From Doryteuthis pealeii (taxonomy: Eukaryota > Mollusca > Cephalopoda > Myopsida > Loliginidae), in assembly GCA_023376005.1 (NCBI GenBank), contig CM042150.1, forward strand, positions 76,696,688 through 76,760,687: a stretch of DNA of 64,000 nucleotides, written 5' to 3'. A model generated the notes under the pieces. It worked only from the letters and a program-made list of their open reading frames with translations, was not told the DNA's origin and searched no databases. Below, piece by piece: positions 12,669-25,400 of the stretch. Every line of letters starts with the position of its first letter. Within the stretch, counting starts at the first letter, position 1. Made by a program: the position numbers and the translations under genes.

Positions 12669-13799
12669 AATAATGAAAAGCAAGTTATATATGAAATATC
12701 CTGCAAAATTATCCACAAAATACATTTGAGGAAGACTTTTAAAAAGAAAAAATATATGAACACAACAATATTATTAAAAATAGATGATAACCATAACACT
12801 CTTGAAACCAAACAAACGGAAATAAGAATGAATTTTAATCCAGTAAGGCCGGCATAATCAAAATTACAAAAAAAAAAATCTTTGATGAAAGATCTTATTA
12901 TTTAAATCAAAACAAAAACCTAAATTATTTAATGGGGAAGAAAATAACGGAAAAAGTTATGTGAAGGGGAATTTATGGTTTCTGACAACAAGTGTCGCTA
13001 AATAAGGAGGATATATTAAAGAAACCTTGCCTTTTGGGGTATGGTTTTATGGGTAAGAATACACAAGATTCCATAAATTCTACGCAGTGTTTTATCATGT
13101 ATGTGGTTAATATTTGGCACCTTTGAAATCAAAAAGTATGATTGAGATCAAAGTTGTGTTTAGCTAATGCATTGTTTTGAAAACCATGTTTAATATGATA
13201 TTTGTGTTCCGATAGATAAGATAAAAAGTGGTATCATAATTGGTTTCTTTCTAAGAGCTCTTAGGATATGTAACAAGCAACATTTAGATGAAGAATTTAA
13301 TTTTATTGAGAGGTCTTTCCTCAAATTACAATACCCCTTAAATCAGCTCTAATCTCACAGTACCAAACAATGAAACAATAATCTTTACTACATCTCGATC
13401 TTTAGCCAAATTGACATATAGGCCTTCTAAAATATCTGGAAATGAAAAGTACTTTAGTTTTTTTTGAGTAGCCAGGAGTTTGTTGACTAATCTTAGTGCT
13501 CCAGTGGTAATTAGTTAGGCGATTGTCTCAAATATAAATATGAGGCCCTCACCAAAATGAATGCAACCCAGCAAAGACATAACAAAATTTTTAATTAAGC
13601 ACTGCACTAAAAATGGCCCAATATGAAAGAAAACAATTTTAAGTCCAATTTAGTGTTTATTTGAAGTGTCACAACTTGATTGGCATTTCTAGCAATTCAA
13701 TATTTAAAATTTCTAATAGATATTTAAAATCTTATTTGCCGATTGGTTTGTAAATGAGCTATTTGAGTCAAGTGGTCTGTTTCCTTTGATGTCTGCATT

Positions 13800-13885
13800 A
13801 AAACCAGCTTAACTGGTTTCTTGATTTGAATTTAGTGCAGTAAACCAGCTTAATTTCATTTCTGATTTGAGTTTTAGCACCACAA
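13800..13885. repeat. two-copy short tandem duplication
   Basis: Two successive units of about 44 bases each begin aaccagctta and contain gatttgaatttagtg or its variant. The mirror copy at about 27,848-27,935 has the same two units. Confidence 0.5.
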
Positions 13886-14520
13886 ATTTTATTTGAAATG
13901 ATATTTAGTTGTGGTGGTTAGCGTACAACTATCATAAAATATCATGGTAGAAAACAGAAATACACACAAATATGTACTGTCTCTTGATCAGACAAGAAAA
14001 AAGTTTCTCCTTAAAATTCTCTCTGAATTTACAAGGAGGAGGATATCAGTCCAAAACAAATTAATGAACTGAAGCTCAAATCAGTCACTGTTATTGACTG
14101 AAAAGTGACAGTGACGTATGTTATGGGTATAAGTTTGTTTATTCTAAATTCATTTGATGTGGTTTAAGACAGAATGAACCTAGAAATATGAATCCAAAGA
14201 GTTTACTTCAAGGTTTTCAGTCATCACAAGTGTAAATTATAGCCATTGGCAAGTCTGATGATAGCGTTAACAGCCTCTTGCAATTAAACAGCAATGAAAG
14301 TAAATAAATAGAGTTAAACTTGTTGGAAAATCAACTTACATCTGTTTACGGTCTTTTAACTTTCATGTGAAAAAGACTTAATTTTGTGGCCATTTTCCAT
14401 TAAGGAACATGGCTTGGCCAACCTCTTTAATGTATGTTTAAGTGGCGATTTGTATTGAGTGTCTAACATAAATATTTGCTGAAAAATAATCATATATTGT
14501 ATTACTAAAATTCCACATCT

Positions 14521-14547
14521 GTGTGGTGTGTGTGTGTGTGTGTGTGT
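14521..14547. repeat. (GT)n microsatellite
   Basis: A short GT run mirrored at 27,199-27,228. Confidence 0.85.
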
Positions 14548-14758
14548 ACATGTATTAGTGCATGTAACCCAGGAAAGACAGCAAAAAAGTTATTAGAGCA
14601 ATGCACTTAAAATGCTGACAGAGAAGGAAGCAATTTTCAGTCCAATTAATATTTATATTGAAGTGTCTAATATAAATATTTACAGAAAAAATCTAAATAT
14701 TACAATATTACTAAATGTATGTATGTAATATGTGTGCATGCATGTTCATGTATATATG

Positions 14759-15630
14759 GAACTTCGTGGATTTATCTAATAACCCCTCAGTAGCAGGGCT
14801 GATGTTCTACAGAGTCTTCCTCAAAACGAGGTAAAAAATATGAGATGGATCAATTACCAACTTTTGCAGAATTTGAAATGCCAATTAGACAAATTAATAC
14901 TTGTAAGGCACCAGGTTTAGATAGGCTCTCAGTGAAACTGTTGAAAGTAAAAAAGTGTTAATATCAAACATGCTGTTTGATCTCATAACTCAATGCTGGA
15001 ATGGATTTCCTTTACCAAATGACTGGATTGATGGTGATTTGGGTGTGTTTATACAAGGAGCAAAGGAGAAAAAGGGTAGTTGTTGATAACTACCATGGAA
15101 TCACACATTTGGGGTGCAGTTAACAAGGTTCTCCAAGGAGTCTTGTTGAATCAATTGCTTTTGTAATTTATCCTATAGTCATTCCTGAATCAACAAAGTG
15201 GTTTTAGATCTGGCCAGAAAAGCAAACAACATAATATTTTTGGCCAGGCAAGTGGCAGGAGAATTGTATTGAGCAACAGGTTCCCCTGTATCAGATTTTT
15301 GTCGATTTTGACAAAAGCTTTTGAGACAGTTAAAACAAAGATGCACTTTTGGACGTTATGGGTTAAAGTTGGGTGCCCACCAATATTTGTGAATATAATT
15401 CAAGCGGTTGCACAATGTATGAAAGCTAGAATTTTGTCATGAGTAGTAGATTGTTGGGATGAAATTACCAATAGTCTTAAGGTTTAAGCAGGTAGATGTC
15501 TTGGCCCCAACACTATTCTCAATTCTTTCCTGTAATATTAACTCATTGCATTTTCAGCATTGTAAGAAGGGAATTTAGAACCACAGGACAAGTTTTCAAC
15601 ATGAGAAGATTCAACTTCAAGTCGAAGAAA
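14759..15630 (+). pseudogene. LINE reverse transcriptase fragment (left-arm copy)
   Basis: This encodes part of ORF2 of a non-LTR retrotransposon, the reverse transcriptase that copies LINE RNA at the target site. In order, across several frames, it shows an NNPSV-type linker (about 14,780), a KAPGLDRLSVKLLK block (about 14,910-14,945), a GFPLPNDWIDGDL fingers block (about 15,000) and a YHGITH-like block (about 15,090). Motif A, with its catalytic Asp (FVDLTKAFETV in the mirror copy), is broken by extra bases around 15,300-15,330. The YADD box is absent, as are the endonuclease and 3' end. Almost every frame break relative to the right-arm copy is a one- to three-base length change, most often an added base. 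Confidence 0.8.
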
Positions 15631-16584
15631 TCTACTGTTTAGTGCTTCATGTGTGTATGCATAGGCCAACCCTGTTGTCCAGTGTCATGAAGCATTCCAG
15701 ACTACTTCCATTCTTCCTCTTTAGTTCCAGTTACTGTCAAGTCATCTTTGAAAGTATCATTCTGGCCCTGCTTAAATGCTAGATAGCGTAACCATTTAGC
15801 AATAGTAGGTACTGTAAGCTAACCCAATTATCAAAATTACTTGATTTTGCACTAACATGACCTGAAAAGAAGTTGATATGCCATAAAACAAAACAATCCC
15901 AAACAACCAGCTTTTTTGTTCTATTGGTAAGTTAATGACCAAAGGCCAGAATCTTTAAAACCAGTCTGCCAAACTTTTGCTGCATCATTTTTGAAGATAA
16001 GGACATAAGAGAATGAAGACAACAAACACTATAGTTCTTTACTTGTAATTGGTTATTATCACTAGAAATAGGAAACATATTGTCCTCAGATATCAATTAT
16101 AATCTGATTAGCACTCATCAACCATTAGGATCGTCACTTAAGTTGCTCCATAAAGCTGCGTCATTATCTAAGTTGATTCCCAGCTAATATTTTATCCATA
16201 ACTGCTGCAATTATTAAAACTTTATTATTCTCTCTGCTTATATGATTACTTCAATTTTAAAAAACAACTTTTTAGTTAATTTCTTGTGATAAACATAAAC
16301 ACCTTTGATTTTCTTCTCATTTACTATATTTTATTCTCTTCTTTCCATGGGAATTCAGCCAGAATCATTGAGGACAATCATATATAGATAACTAGCTGTA
16401 GTACCCAGCATTGGTCAAGGAAAAAGTAATTCAAAGTTCATTGCGGGTTAAATTCTTATATATATATATTTAAACCTTAGCTAGAACAGTGAGCTTCCCA
16501 TTTACTGTTAGTCCTAGGCTGAAAATAGCTAAAAATATGAAAATGATCATGAGTATGTTATTTAAGAGATTTAAAGGTTTCTTA

Positions 16585-16586
<2 letters not shown>

Positions 16587-16646
<60 letters not shown>
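16587..16646. repeat. (TA)n(TG)n microsatellite
   Basis: A TA run passes into a TG run, mirrored as (CA)n(TA)n at 25,137-25,202. Confidence 0.95.
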
Positions 16647-16647
<1 letters not shown>

Positions 16648-17282
16648 GAAGAGAAAAAATGGAAGTGAATCCAACGGTATGTAATATAGTGAAAAACTTT
16701 GAAAAAAACAAACAGGTTTCAAATAAAATGAATGGCAATTATTCAGCCAACGCAGCAGTGTTTCAATCTGTTTAGTAGATCTTCTTCAGGGTCTTCGTGC
16801 GATATTAGGAAAAGTAAAAAAAAATTTAATCACAGGATAATAAGATGGCTGTTAATCGGTTTGTTTACAAAGTTGGAATGGAAAGTCAGTCGTTCTCATT
16901 TGCATGGTCATCATATCTCCATACGTTCCAAGAGACAAGTATAATCATAATTGATACATTCAGCTTTTTAGGCAAACCCTTGATTTTAAAAATCTAAAAT
17001 TTATAATGGTTTCAATATCAAAACTACCCATGACTTGGTAGACCAACTGGTCTTGAAGAAGGAGTATTACTAAATTCAAAACCAGTGGAGACGTAGTGGT
17101 GCATTTGTGCATCATTATTCTTTTTATCTATTTATTCAAAATTGTGGCTGGTTCTACACAAGGGCTTCACACTAAAAAATCACTAGTCTAGGTAATCCAA
17201 TGGGTTGGTATTCTTTAATTGCACTTTATGTTGACATTGATGGGCTGAGTCCATCAATATATGTTATGTTATGTATGTATGT

Positions 17283-17530
17283 ATGTATGGTTAAATAGTG
17301 TAGAATCTTTTATCACCATATTTCTAGTTCAATCCTTTTCAAGTCAAACAAATTAATGATAAAAATCATTGGTCAGAATTGGCTAATAAATTTCCCATAA
17401 CTACATGTGTTCAAGTGCTTTTGGGGGAATATGTATAGTGCAAAAATAAATACAACTTTAAGTTGTTTTTATTTATACCTGGTGTTATGTAGTAGCATTT
17501 GATTTTTTAAATGTGGTTCTATAAAAATAA
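17283..17530 (+). repeat. dispersed repeat shared with 61.3 kb (left-arm copy)
   Basis: It shares ordered blocks with 61,345-61,575: ggttaaatagt, atcttttatc, tttgggggaatatgt, gcaaaaataaata, and the final ggtgttatgtagtagcat. The class is unknown. The mirror copy is at 24,280-24,520. Confidence 0.55.
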
Positions 17531-17579
17531 AAAATCAAATAGAAATATTATCTGAATTGAAGAAATGCGTCCAATTACC

Positions 17580-17620
17580 ACACACACAACACACACACAC
17601 ATACACAACACACACACCAC

Positions 17621-17663
<43 letters not shown>

Positions 17664-17664
17664 C
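17580..17664. repeat. (CA)n(TA)n microsatellite
   Basis: An interrupted CA run is followed by TA. The mirror tract at 24,148-24,231 is cleaner and longer in the TG part. Confidence 0.95.
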
Positions 17665-18616
17665 CACAAAAAAAAACAAATCATGAAATTGAGAGGAGAG
17701 ACCAATCAAATTGTTGACTTGAAATTCATTCGTTATAGACACACAATTACTTTAAAAGTTTTCTTTCAGCAAAAAAATAAAACGAAAATATACAAGAAAT
17801 TCAGATATTTTAAATTAAATTAATAACCAACAAAAAACAAAATGAAAAAAGACTTTAAAAACTTTGGAGCAGTTTTTTAAAAATCTATATAAAAACTGCT
17901 GGTTTCATTTCAAGCATTTTTTAAAGACATCGTTAATAAATATAATTGAACTATTTCAAGTGAAGATTTGGTTTGTTTCTTTAAATTTTTTCTTGTCATT
18001 TGCATAAGACTGAGAACATAACTCTTCAACAATTGACTTTAGCCTAGACATTTTTATTTTTTCCTACTTCACAAAAGGACAGATGAACTGAGGCCAGACC
18101 ACCTGCCTAATCAGTGAGCACGGTCCAACCACTGTAATAGTAGATTTCCAATGCATTCTTTATTTCTGAATATTCTTGGCATAAAAGCAAAGGAAATAAT
18201 GAAGAGTTAAAGACACCGTGGTTAACTAAGCATTTTCCCTGCAGACCAGACACTTCTCCAATTAAACACATTTTCTTTATTTTTTTTTTCATGTGTGATC
18301 TTTTATATTATGATCTCAGAGAATCAAATTTGTTGGCAATTGACTAAAAGCATAACAGGAAATATTGTTCTAACCAATAAGTTCTAGCTAGATCACATAA
18401 TATTAAAAATAAGTTTATCATAAAATTATGGGCTAAATTTCTTCAAAGGTTAACATACTTCCATCTCCCAACAAACAGGTTGATATTAAAAAATATTGAG
18501 TAGGGGCATAGCTTTATTTGTGATATCTAAGCAGAAAGTTTAATTTTTTTAAAGGTCATATTTTTTAAACTTCAAGCTTAGATTGCTCACAAGAAGTGAT
18601 GATCCTTGTTTGACAC

Positions 18617-18742
18617 CTCATATGGTGCAATGGTTAGATGATCTAGGCCATCAGATCAATGCTAGTGAGTTTGATTCTCACTAAATGCCCCAGATGTTTA
18701 CCCTATGTAAACTAAGATAAACTAAAAAAAAAAAATGACAAC
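18617..18742 (+). mobile_element. tRNA-derived SINE, short type A (left-arm copy)
   Basis: The A box tggtgcaatggttag and B box gagtttgattctcact lie at tRNA spacing. The tail is gtaaactaagataaacta, followed by a poly(A) run and atgacaaca. It is the closest relative of the copy at 140-268, and the mirror copy lies at 23,076-23,205. Confidence 0.7.
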
Positions 18743-19150
18743 AAAAGATGACCCAAGCTTTGAAATCAACCTGTTTAATGGGACTGAAAGTGTCAGGGAC
18801 TTTACAGTTTCTTCTTGTTTTAGCATGCAAAATTTCTTTCTTGCTTTGATGAATTCAATGTTGGATGCACATGGCATAACGATCATTATCTTAGGAAAGT
18901 GGATAAGCCAAGTTCATATCGGATGAGACTATGTTTCTCTCTCAGGTTAATTGCTTTTGGAAAGGCATGAATTCCTTGCTTCTCCCTCACACAGCTATGG
19001 GTAGAATACTAGGCCAGACTATGTTCTTTAGTCTTGGAAAAGTGACTTACCTAGGAGAAAGAAACACTCTGAATTCAAATTAGGCTAGGTGTGGGACTAG
19101 CAACTCCATAAAAACCTACTTGCTGCAGCCTGATACCCTTCAAAGGGTAT
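18743..19150 (+). mobile_element. SINE type B-related element (left-arm copy)
   Basis: Directly downstream of the type A SINE lie the type B blocks: ttttggaaaggcatgaatt, agctatgggtagaatac, gactatgttctttagtctt and gagaaagaaacactctgaat. The first 150 bases are not shared with the other type B copies. The mirror copy at 22,660-23,075 is similar. Confidence 0.6.
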
Positions 19151-20872
19151 GGGACACATTAACATTAAAATTCTACATTCTTCACAATAACAGTTCTCAA
19201 CTGTATGTTTTACATCTCATAGTTTAAAAATAACTGGGATTTTCATGGGACAGATACTACACTCTGATCTTAGGCAATATGTTGATCTATATGTAAAATA
19301 ATCATATTTTTTATGAGAACTATGCTAAATCCAAAAATGGAAAAGTACTATCTTTCTCTCAAGTTAACATATTTCCCAATTTTTTTGTAAATTTTTAACT
19401 CATTTATGGGTGAGTATAATTTTACATGGACTAAAATTTGGGTTACATTTCTTAAAAACTAAAAGGGAGACAGTGGGGTAACATTTTTTGGATTTTGCTA
19501 GACTATTTGGAAAGTATTTTGCATGTGAAATTTGATTTTAAATGGGAAAGTAAACAAATGAAAAATATTCTTAGTCATTTAATGTGCATGTTTTGCTTCA
19601 AAAAATGAGAAAAAAGTCAATTTTGCCTATTGTTTTTTCAATATACATTCAAAATTAATGAATTTTTTACCCTGATATTCAATTTTTATTTTTAAAAAAA
19701 CCTACCATCTGCCAAATCTTTTAAAACTCGAAATCAGAATTCAATCATCATGCTTAGATTTAAGTGAACATGCTCAAGGGCTTTTCAAGTGGTTAATTTA
19801 TTTTTCAGATTAAATTTTTCCTGGAAGAATGCCATGGGAATAAAAAATTTTTTTGCAAAACTATAAACCATGTTTAAGGCTTTAGATATGTAGTTTATAT
19901 CACGGCATTCCTTTGTGCCTTATTTGTTGAAAACTGTGGATTAGTTATGTAAATAATGGGTATGGTTGATTATATATGCTGAATAAGATTATGCTGTTAG
20001 GTTGCTGTTTTTATAATGTTGTCATTAGAGCGAGGGATTTTTCAATTTTTTCAAAATTTTCAATGTAAATACAACCCCTCTCCCATCATTATGTTTAATT
20101 GATTCTGTGTAATTGAACAAAGAAATTGTTCAGAATATTTTCCAAATATGTTTTTGAATTTCTATAAAATATGATTTTATCAGGGAAAATGGAAATAAAT
20201 ACGATGTATGTAAATATAAGATATAAAAAAACAAGGTATTTAGAGGATGATTTTATTATAATAGAGTATTACCTAATGTATAAATGTTGGTTTTATATTA
20301 GATTCATCATCAGGGCATGGTTAATATGTTGATTTTGTAACTTTCAGATAATATTCAATATAAATTTTCTATTTCTAAAAAGAGACAAAACTTAACATCT
20401 TACAGCCATTAGAAGCATTCTATTTTCAAAATTTATTTGATGTAATTTGTGTTGAAAAAAAAAAAAACAACAAAAAAACAATTTATGTATATCTATTTGT
20501 CTTAACTGTTTGCTCATGTCATTAATCTTACTTTTTTGTGTTATATGGATTGTTATCAGCTTTCAAAGCCAAATATTAGTTTTGTAATAAATGTAATATA
20601 TCAATTGTAAAAAATGAAAATAACAAGCAATTTTATTTAGAACTCAAAACATTATCCTTTATTGTATTTTATATAATTAAAAAAGATGAGGAATAATAAT
20701 AATATATTTTCCAAATAATTTCTTAAGAAAATACTTATACCATGGTCATGACCTAATCTAATTTTAATTTCTAATCGGTTTTGTAATATTAAAGTTTCTT
20801 TTTCTAAATTACACCAACTCTACCAGACTTTATTCTGATATAGGGTCAATATCCACTATTATTGATTGAAAA
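19151..20872. other. AT-rich inner part of left arm
   Basis: No gene or named element was seen. It pairs with 20,930-22,660 throughout, and the differences include many single-base slips in runs of A and T. Confidence 0.5.
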
Positions 20873-20929
20873 TTTTTTGAGTTACAGAATCATTGTATAA
20901 ATATGTGTATGTAATTTTATTTCAATTTG
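20873..20929. other. spacer at the centre of the inverted repeat
   Basis: About 57 bases of AT-rich sequence are not mirrored. The arms begin to pair at attgattgaaaa on the left and ttttcaatcaat on the right. The spacer is not similar to the SMRTbell adapter as I recall it, so an uncalled adapter is not directly visible. Confidence 0.85.
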
Positions 20930-22659
20930 TTTTCAATCAATTGAATTAGTGGATATTGACCCCTATATCAAATAAAGTCGTAGATATTGGTGTTAATTTT
21001 AGAAAAGAAACTTTAATATTTACAAAACCGATTAGCAAATTTAAAATTAGAAAAATTAGGTCAAATGACCATGGATAATATTTTCTTAAGAAATTAATTT
21101 GGAAAATATATTATATTATTCTCATCTTTTTTAATTAATATAAAATAAATAAAGGATAATTTTGAGTTCTAATAAAAATGCTGTTATTTTCATTTTATTT
21201 ACAATTGATTATATTACATTTTATTTACAAAACTATATTGGCTTGAAAGCTGATAACAAATCCCATATAACACAAAAAAGTAAATTAAATGACATGGAGC
21301 AACAGTTAAGACAAATAGATATACATAAATTGTTTTTTTGTTGTTTTTTTTTTCAAACACAAATTGACATCAAATAATTTTGAAATTAAGAATGCTTCTA
21401 ATGGCTGTAAATGTTAAGTTTTGCTCTCTTTTTAGAAAAAGAAATTTATATGAATATTATTCTGAAGTTACAAAATCAACATATAACCATGCCCTGATGA
21501 TGATCTAATATACAAACCAAACATTTAACATTAGGTAATACTCTTAATTATAATAAAATCATCCTTCTAAATACCTTGGTTTTATATTCTTATATTACAT
21601 ACCATCGTATTTATTTCCATTTTCCCTATAAAATCATATTTATAGAAATTCAAAAACATATTTGGAATATTCTGAACAAATTTCTTTGTTCAATTAAACA
21701 CAGAATCAATTAAACATAATGATGGAGGAGAGGGGTTGTATTTACATTGAAAATTTGAAAATTGAAAAAAATGCCCTCGCTCTCTAATGACCAACATTAT
21801 TAAAAACAGCAACCTAACAGCATATCTTATTTCACATATATAATCAACATACCCATTATTTACGCATACTAATCTCACAGTTCACAAATAAGGCACAAAG
21901 GAATGCCCAAGTGATATAACTACATATCTAAAAGCCATTACATGGTTTATAGTTTGCAAAAATTTTTTTCCCATGCGCATTCTTCCAGGAAAAAATTTAA
22001 TTCTGAAAAATAAATTAACCACTTGAAAAAGCCCTTGAGCATGTTCACTTAAAATTCTAAGCATGATGATTTGAATTCTGATTTCGAGTTTTAAAAGATT
22101 TGGCAATGGTAGGTTTTTTTAAAATAAAAAATTGAATATCAGGGTAAAAAAATCATTATTTGAATGTATATGAAAAACAATAGGGCAAAATTGACTTTTT
22201 CTCATTTTTGAAGCAAACATGCAATTAATATGTAAGAATATTTTCATTGTTTTACTTTCCCCATTTAAAATCAAATTTCACATGCAAAATACTTTCCAAA
22301 ATAGTCTAGCAAATCCAAAATGTACCCCACTGTCTCCCTTTTAGTTTTTAAGAAAATTGTAACCCAAATTTTAGTCCATGTAAAATTATACTCCAAATAA
22401 TGAGTTAAAAATTTACAAAAATGGGAAATATGTTAACTTGAGAGAACAGATAGTACTTCCATTTTTGGATATTAGCATAGTTCTCATTAAAAAAATATGA
22501 TTATTTTACATTATAGATCAACATTATTGCCTAAGATCAGAGTGTAGTATCTGTACCCATGGAAAATCCCCAGTTATTTTTAAAAACTATGAGATGTAAA
22601 ACATACAGTTTGAAGACTGTTATTGTGAAGAATGTAAGAATTTAAGTTAATGTATGTCC

Positions 22660-23075
22660 CATACCTTTTTGAAGCGGTATCAGGCTGCAGCAAGTAGGTT
22701 TTATGGAGTTGCTAGTCCCACACTACCTAATTTTGAATTCAGAGTGTTTCTTTCTCCTTAGGTAAGTCACTTTTCCAAGACTAAAAGAACATTAGTCTGG
22801 CCTAGTATTCTACCCATAGCTGTGTGAGGGAGAAGCAAGGAAATTCATGCCTTTCCCAAAGCATTAACCTGAGAGAGAAAACATAGTCTCATCCAAGATA
22901 TGAACTGGCTTATCCACTTCCTAAGATAATTGATCGTTATGCCATGTGCATCCAACATTGAATTCATACAAACAAGAAAGAAATTTTTGCATGCTAAAAC
23001 AAGAAAAACTGTAAAGTCCCTGACACTTTCAGCTCCCATTAAACAGGTTGATTTCAAAGCTTGGGTCATCTTGTT
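22660..23075 (-). mobile_element. SINE type B-related element (right-arm copy)
   Basis: Mirror of 18,743-19,150, with the same blocks in the same order on the minus strand. Confidence 0.6.
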
Positions 23076-23205
23076 GTCATTTTTTTTAGTTTATCTTGTT
23101 TAACATAAGGGTAAACATCTGGGGCATTTTAGTGAGAATCAAACTCACTAGCATTGATCTGATGGCCTTAGACTCTAACCATTGCACCATATGAGGGGTG
23201 TCAAA
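23076..23205 (-). mobile_element. tRNA-derived SINE, short type A (right-arm copy)
   Basis: Minus-strand A box (tggtgcaatggttag) and B box (gagtttgattctcact) are intact, as in the left-arm copy. Confidence 0.7.
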
Positions 23206-24144
23206 ACAAGGATCATCACTTCTTGTGAGCAATCTAAGCTTGAAGTTTTAAAAAATATGACCCTTTAAAAAAATTAAACTTTCTGCTTAGATATCACAAA
23301 TAAAGCTATGCCCCTACTCAGATTATTTTTTAATATAACCTGTTTGTTGGGAGATGGAAGATGTTAACCTTTGAAGAAATTTAGCCATAAATTTATGATA
23401 AACTTATTTTTAAATATTATGTGATACTAGCTAGAACTTATTGTTAGAACAATATTTCCTGTTATTCTATTTAGTCAATTGCAACAAATTTGAATTCTCT
23501 GAGATCATATATATAAAAGATCACACATGAAAAAAAAAATAAAGGGAAAATTGTTTAATTGGAGAAGTGTCTGTCTGCAGGGAAAATGCTTAGTTAACCA
23601 GGTGGTCTTTAACTCTTCATTATTTCCTTTGCTTTATGCAAGATATTCAGAAAGTAAAGAATGCATTGGAAATCTACTAATTACAGTGGTTGAGCACGTG
23701 CACTGATTAGGCAGGTGGTCTGGCCTCAGTTCATCTGTCTTTTGTGAAGTAGGAAAAATAAAATGTCTAGGCTAAAGTCAATTGTTGAAGAGTTATGTTC
23801 TCAGTCTTATGCAAATGACAAGAAAAAATTTAAAGAAAACAAAAACAAATCTTCACTTGAAATAGTTCAATTATATTTATTAACGATGTCTTTAAAAAAT
23901 GCTTGAAATGAAACCAGCAGTTTTTTATATAGATTTTTTAAAACTGCTCCAAAGTTTTTAGTCTTTTTTTCATTTTGTTTTTGTTGGTTATTAATTAATT
24001 TAAATATCTGAATTTCTTGTATATTTTCGTTTTATTTTTTTGCTGAAGAAAACTTTTAAAGTAATTGTTGTGTCTATACGAAATGATATTTCAAGTCAAC
24101 AATTTGATTGGTCTCTCCTCTCAATTTCATGATTTGTTTTTTGT

Positions 24145-24147
<3 letters not shown>

Positions 24148-24214
<67 letters not shown>

Positions 24215-24231
24215 TGTGTGTGTGTGTGTGT
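24148..24231. repeat. (TA)n(TG)n microsatellite
   Basis: About 18 TA units are followed by about 24 TG units with one interruption. It is the mirror of 17,580-17,664. Confidence 0.95.
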
Positions 24232-24279
24232 AATTGGACAGCATTTCTTCATTCAGATATTTTCTATTTGTTTTTTTAA

Positions 24280-24514
24280 ATTTTTATAGAACCACATTTA
24301 AAAATCAAATGCTACTACATAACACCAGTATAAATAAAACACTTACAAAGTTGTATTATTTTTGCACTATACATATTCCCCCAAAAGCACTTGAACACAT
24401 GTTAGTTATGGGAAATTTATTAGCCAATTCTGACCAAATATTTTATCATTAATTTGTTGACTTGAAAGGATTGAAACTAGAATATGTAGATAAAAGATGT
24501 CTACACTATTTAAC

Positions 24515-24520
<6 letters not shown>
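24280..24520 (-). repeat. dispersed repeat shared with 61.3 kb (right-arm copy)
   Basis: Mirror of 17,283-17,530. A flanking taattggacagcatttctt block at 24,231 also precedes the 61-kb copy, where it is followed by the repeat in the opposite orientation. Confidence 0.5.
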
Positions 24521-24545
<25 letters not shown>

Positions 24546-25136
24546 GATGGACTCAGCCATCAATGTCAACATAAAGTGCAATTAAAGATACCAACCATTG
24601 GATTACCTAGACTAGTGATTTTTAGTGGTGAAGCCTTGTGTAGAACCAGCCACAATTTTTGAATAAATAGATAAAAGAATAATGATGCACAAATGCACCA
24701 CTACGTCTCCACTGGTTTTGAATTTAGTAATACTCCTTCTTCAAGACCAGTTGGTCTACCAAGTCATGGGTAGTATTTGATATTGAAACCATTATAAAAT
24801 TTTAGATTTTAAATCAGGGTTTGCCTAAAAAGCTGAATGTATCAATTATGATTATACTGTCTCTTGGCAACTATGGAGATATGATGACCATGCAAATGAG
24901 ACGCTGACTTTCCATTCAAACTTTGTAAACAAACCGATAACAGCCATCTTATTATCCTGTGATTAAATTTTTTTACTTTTCCTTATATCAACGAAAGACC
25001 CTGAAGAAGATCTACTAAACAGATTGAAACACTGCTGCGTTGGCTGAATAAATGCCATTCATTTTATTTGAACCTGTGTTTTTTCAAAGTTTTTCACTAT
25101 ATTACATACCGTTGGATTCACTTCCATTTTTCTCTT

Positions 25137-25204
<68 letters not shown>

Positions 25205-25400
25205 AAAACCCTTTAAATCTCTTAAATAACATATCATGACATTTCATATTTTTAGCTATTTTCAGCCTAGGACTAACAGTAAATGGGAAGCTCACTGTTC
25301 TAAGGTTAAATATATATATATAAATTTACCCAATGAACTTTGATTACTTTTTCCTTGACCAATGCTGGGTACTACAGCTAGTTATCTATATAGATGTCTC
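24520..25400. mobile_element. unclassified composite repeat (right-arm copy)
   Basis: Mirror of the mosaic at 16.4-17.3 kb. On the plus strand, gaccctgaagaagat followed by agattgaaacactg at 24,997-25,033 is the best preserved part. Confidence 0.3.
25137..25202. repeat. (CA)n(TA)n microsatellite
   Basis: Mirror of 16,587-16,646. Confidence 0.95.

Larger units (their letters stand above)
13560..14710. repeat. partial direct repeats of one unidentified unit
   Basis: Blocks around 13,563-13,680 and 14,567-14,700 share the order acccagcaaagaca / gcactgcact / caattttaagtccaatt / attgaagtgtc with small changes. A third partial copy (gagtgtctaacataaatatt) lies at about 14,456-14,520. The unit is not recognised and may be the 3' end of a retroposon. 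All copies are mirrored in the right arm at about 27.0-28.2 kb. Confidence 0.45.
16381..17530. mobile_element. unclassified composite repeat (left-arm copy)
   Basis: This is a mosaic of repeat-like blocks. One begins actagctgtagtacccagca at 16,391, one is bounded by the TA/TG microsatellite at 16,587-16,646, and one carries the antisense of a cctgaagaagat...gaaac motif at about 16,765-16,800. That motif resembles ones I recall near the ends of Penelope-like retroelements. No reverse transcriptase or GIY-YIG coding sequence is present, so the class is uncertain. The mirror copy is at about 24.3-25.4 kb. Confidence 0.3.
10725..20872 (+). repeat. left arm of ~20-kb inverted repeat
   Basis: From the base after the N gap to about 20,872, this sequence recurs in reverse complement at 20,930-30,977. 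Matching landmarks are the SINE tail at 10,735 versus 30,977, the TA run 11,414 versus 30,296, the AC run 12,618 versus 29,103, the LINE reverse transcriptase 14,759-15,630 versus 26,130-26,990, and the TA/TG block 17,580 versus 24,231. The sum of paired coordinates drifts only from about 41,710 to 41,810, so this arm is about 100 bases longer. Differences are mostly extra single bases in this arm, and they disrupt the LINE frame. Confidence 0.97.

Noticed and set aside
12594..12857. 87-codon frame with Thr-His repeats
   Set aside because: It runs through an AC microsatellite and SINE-flanking DNA. It has no protein likeness and its mirror copy is not open in the same way.
20873..20929. Sequencing-adapter sequence at the palindrome centre
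   Set aside because: The spacer is AT-rich and does not resemble the hairpin adapter I would expect, so an uncalled adapter is not directly shown.
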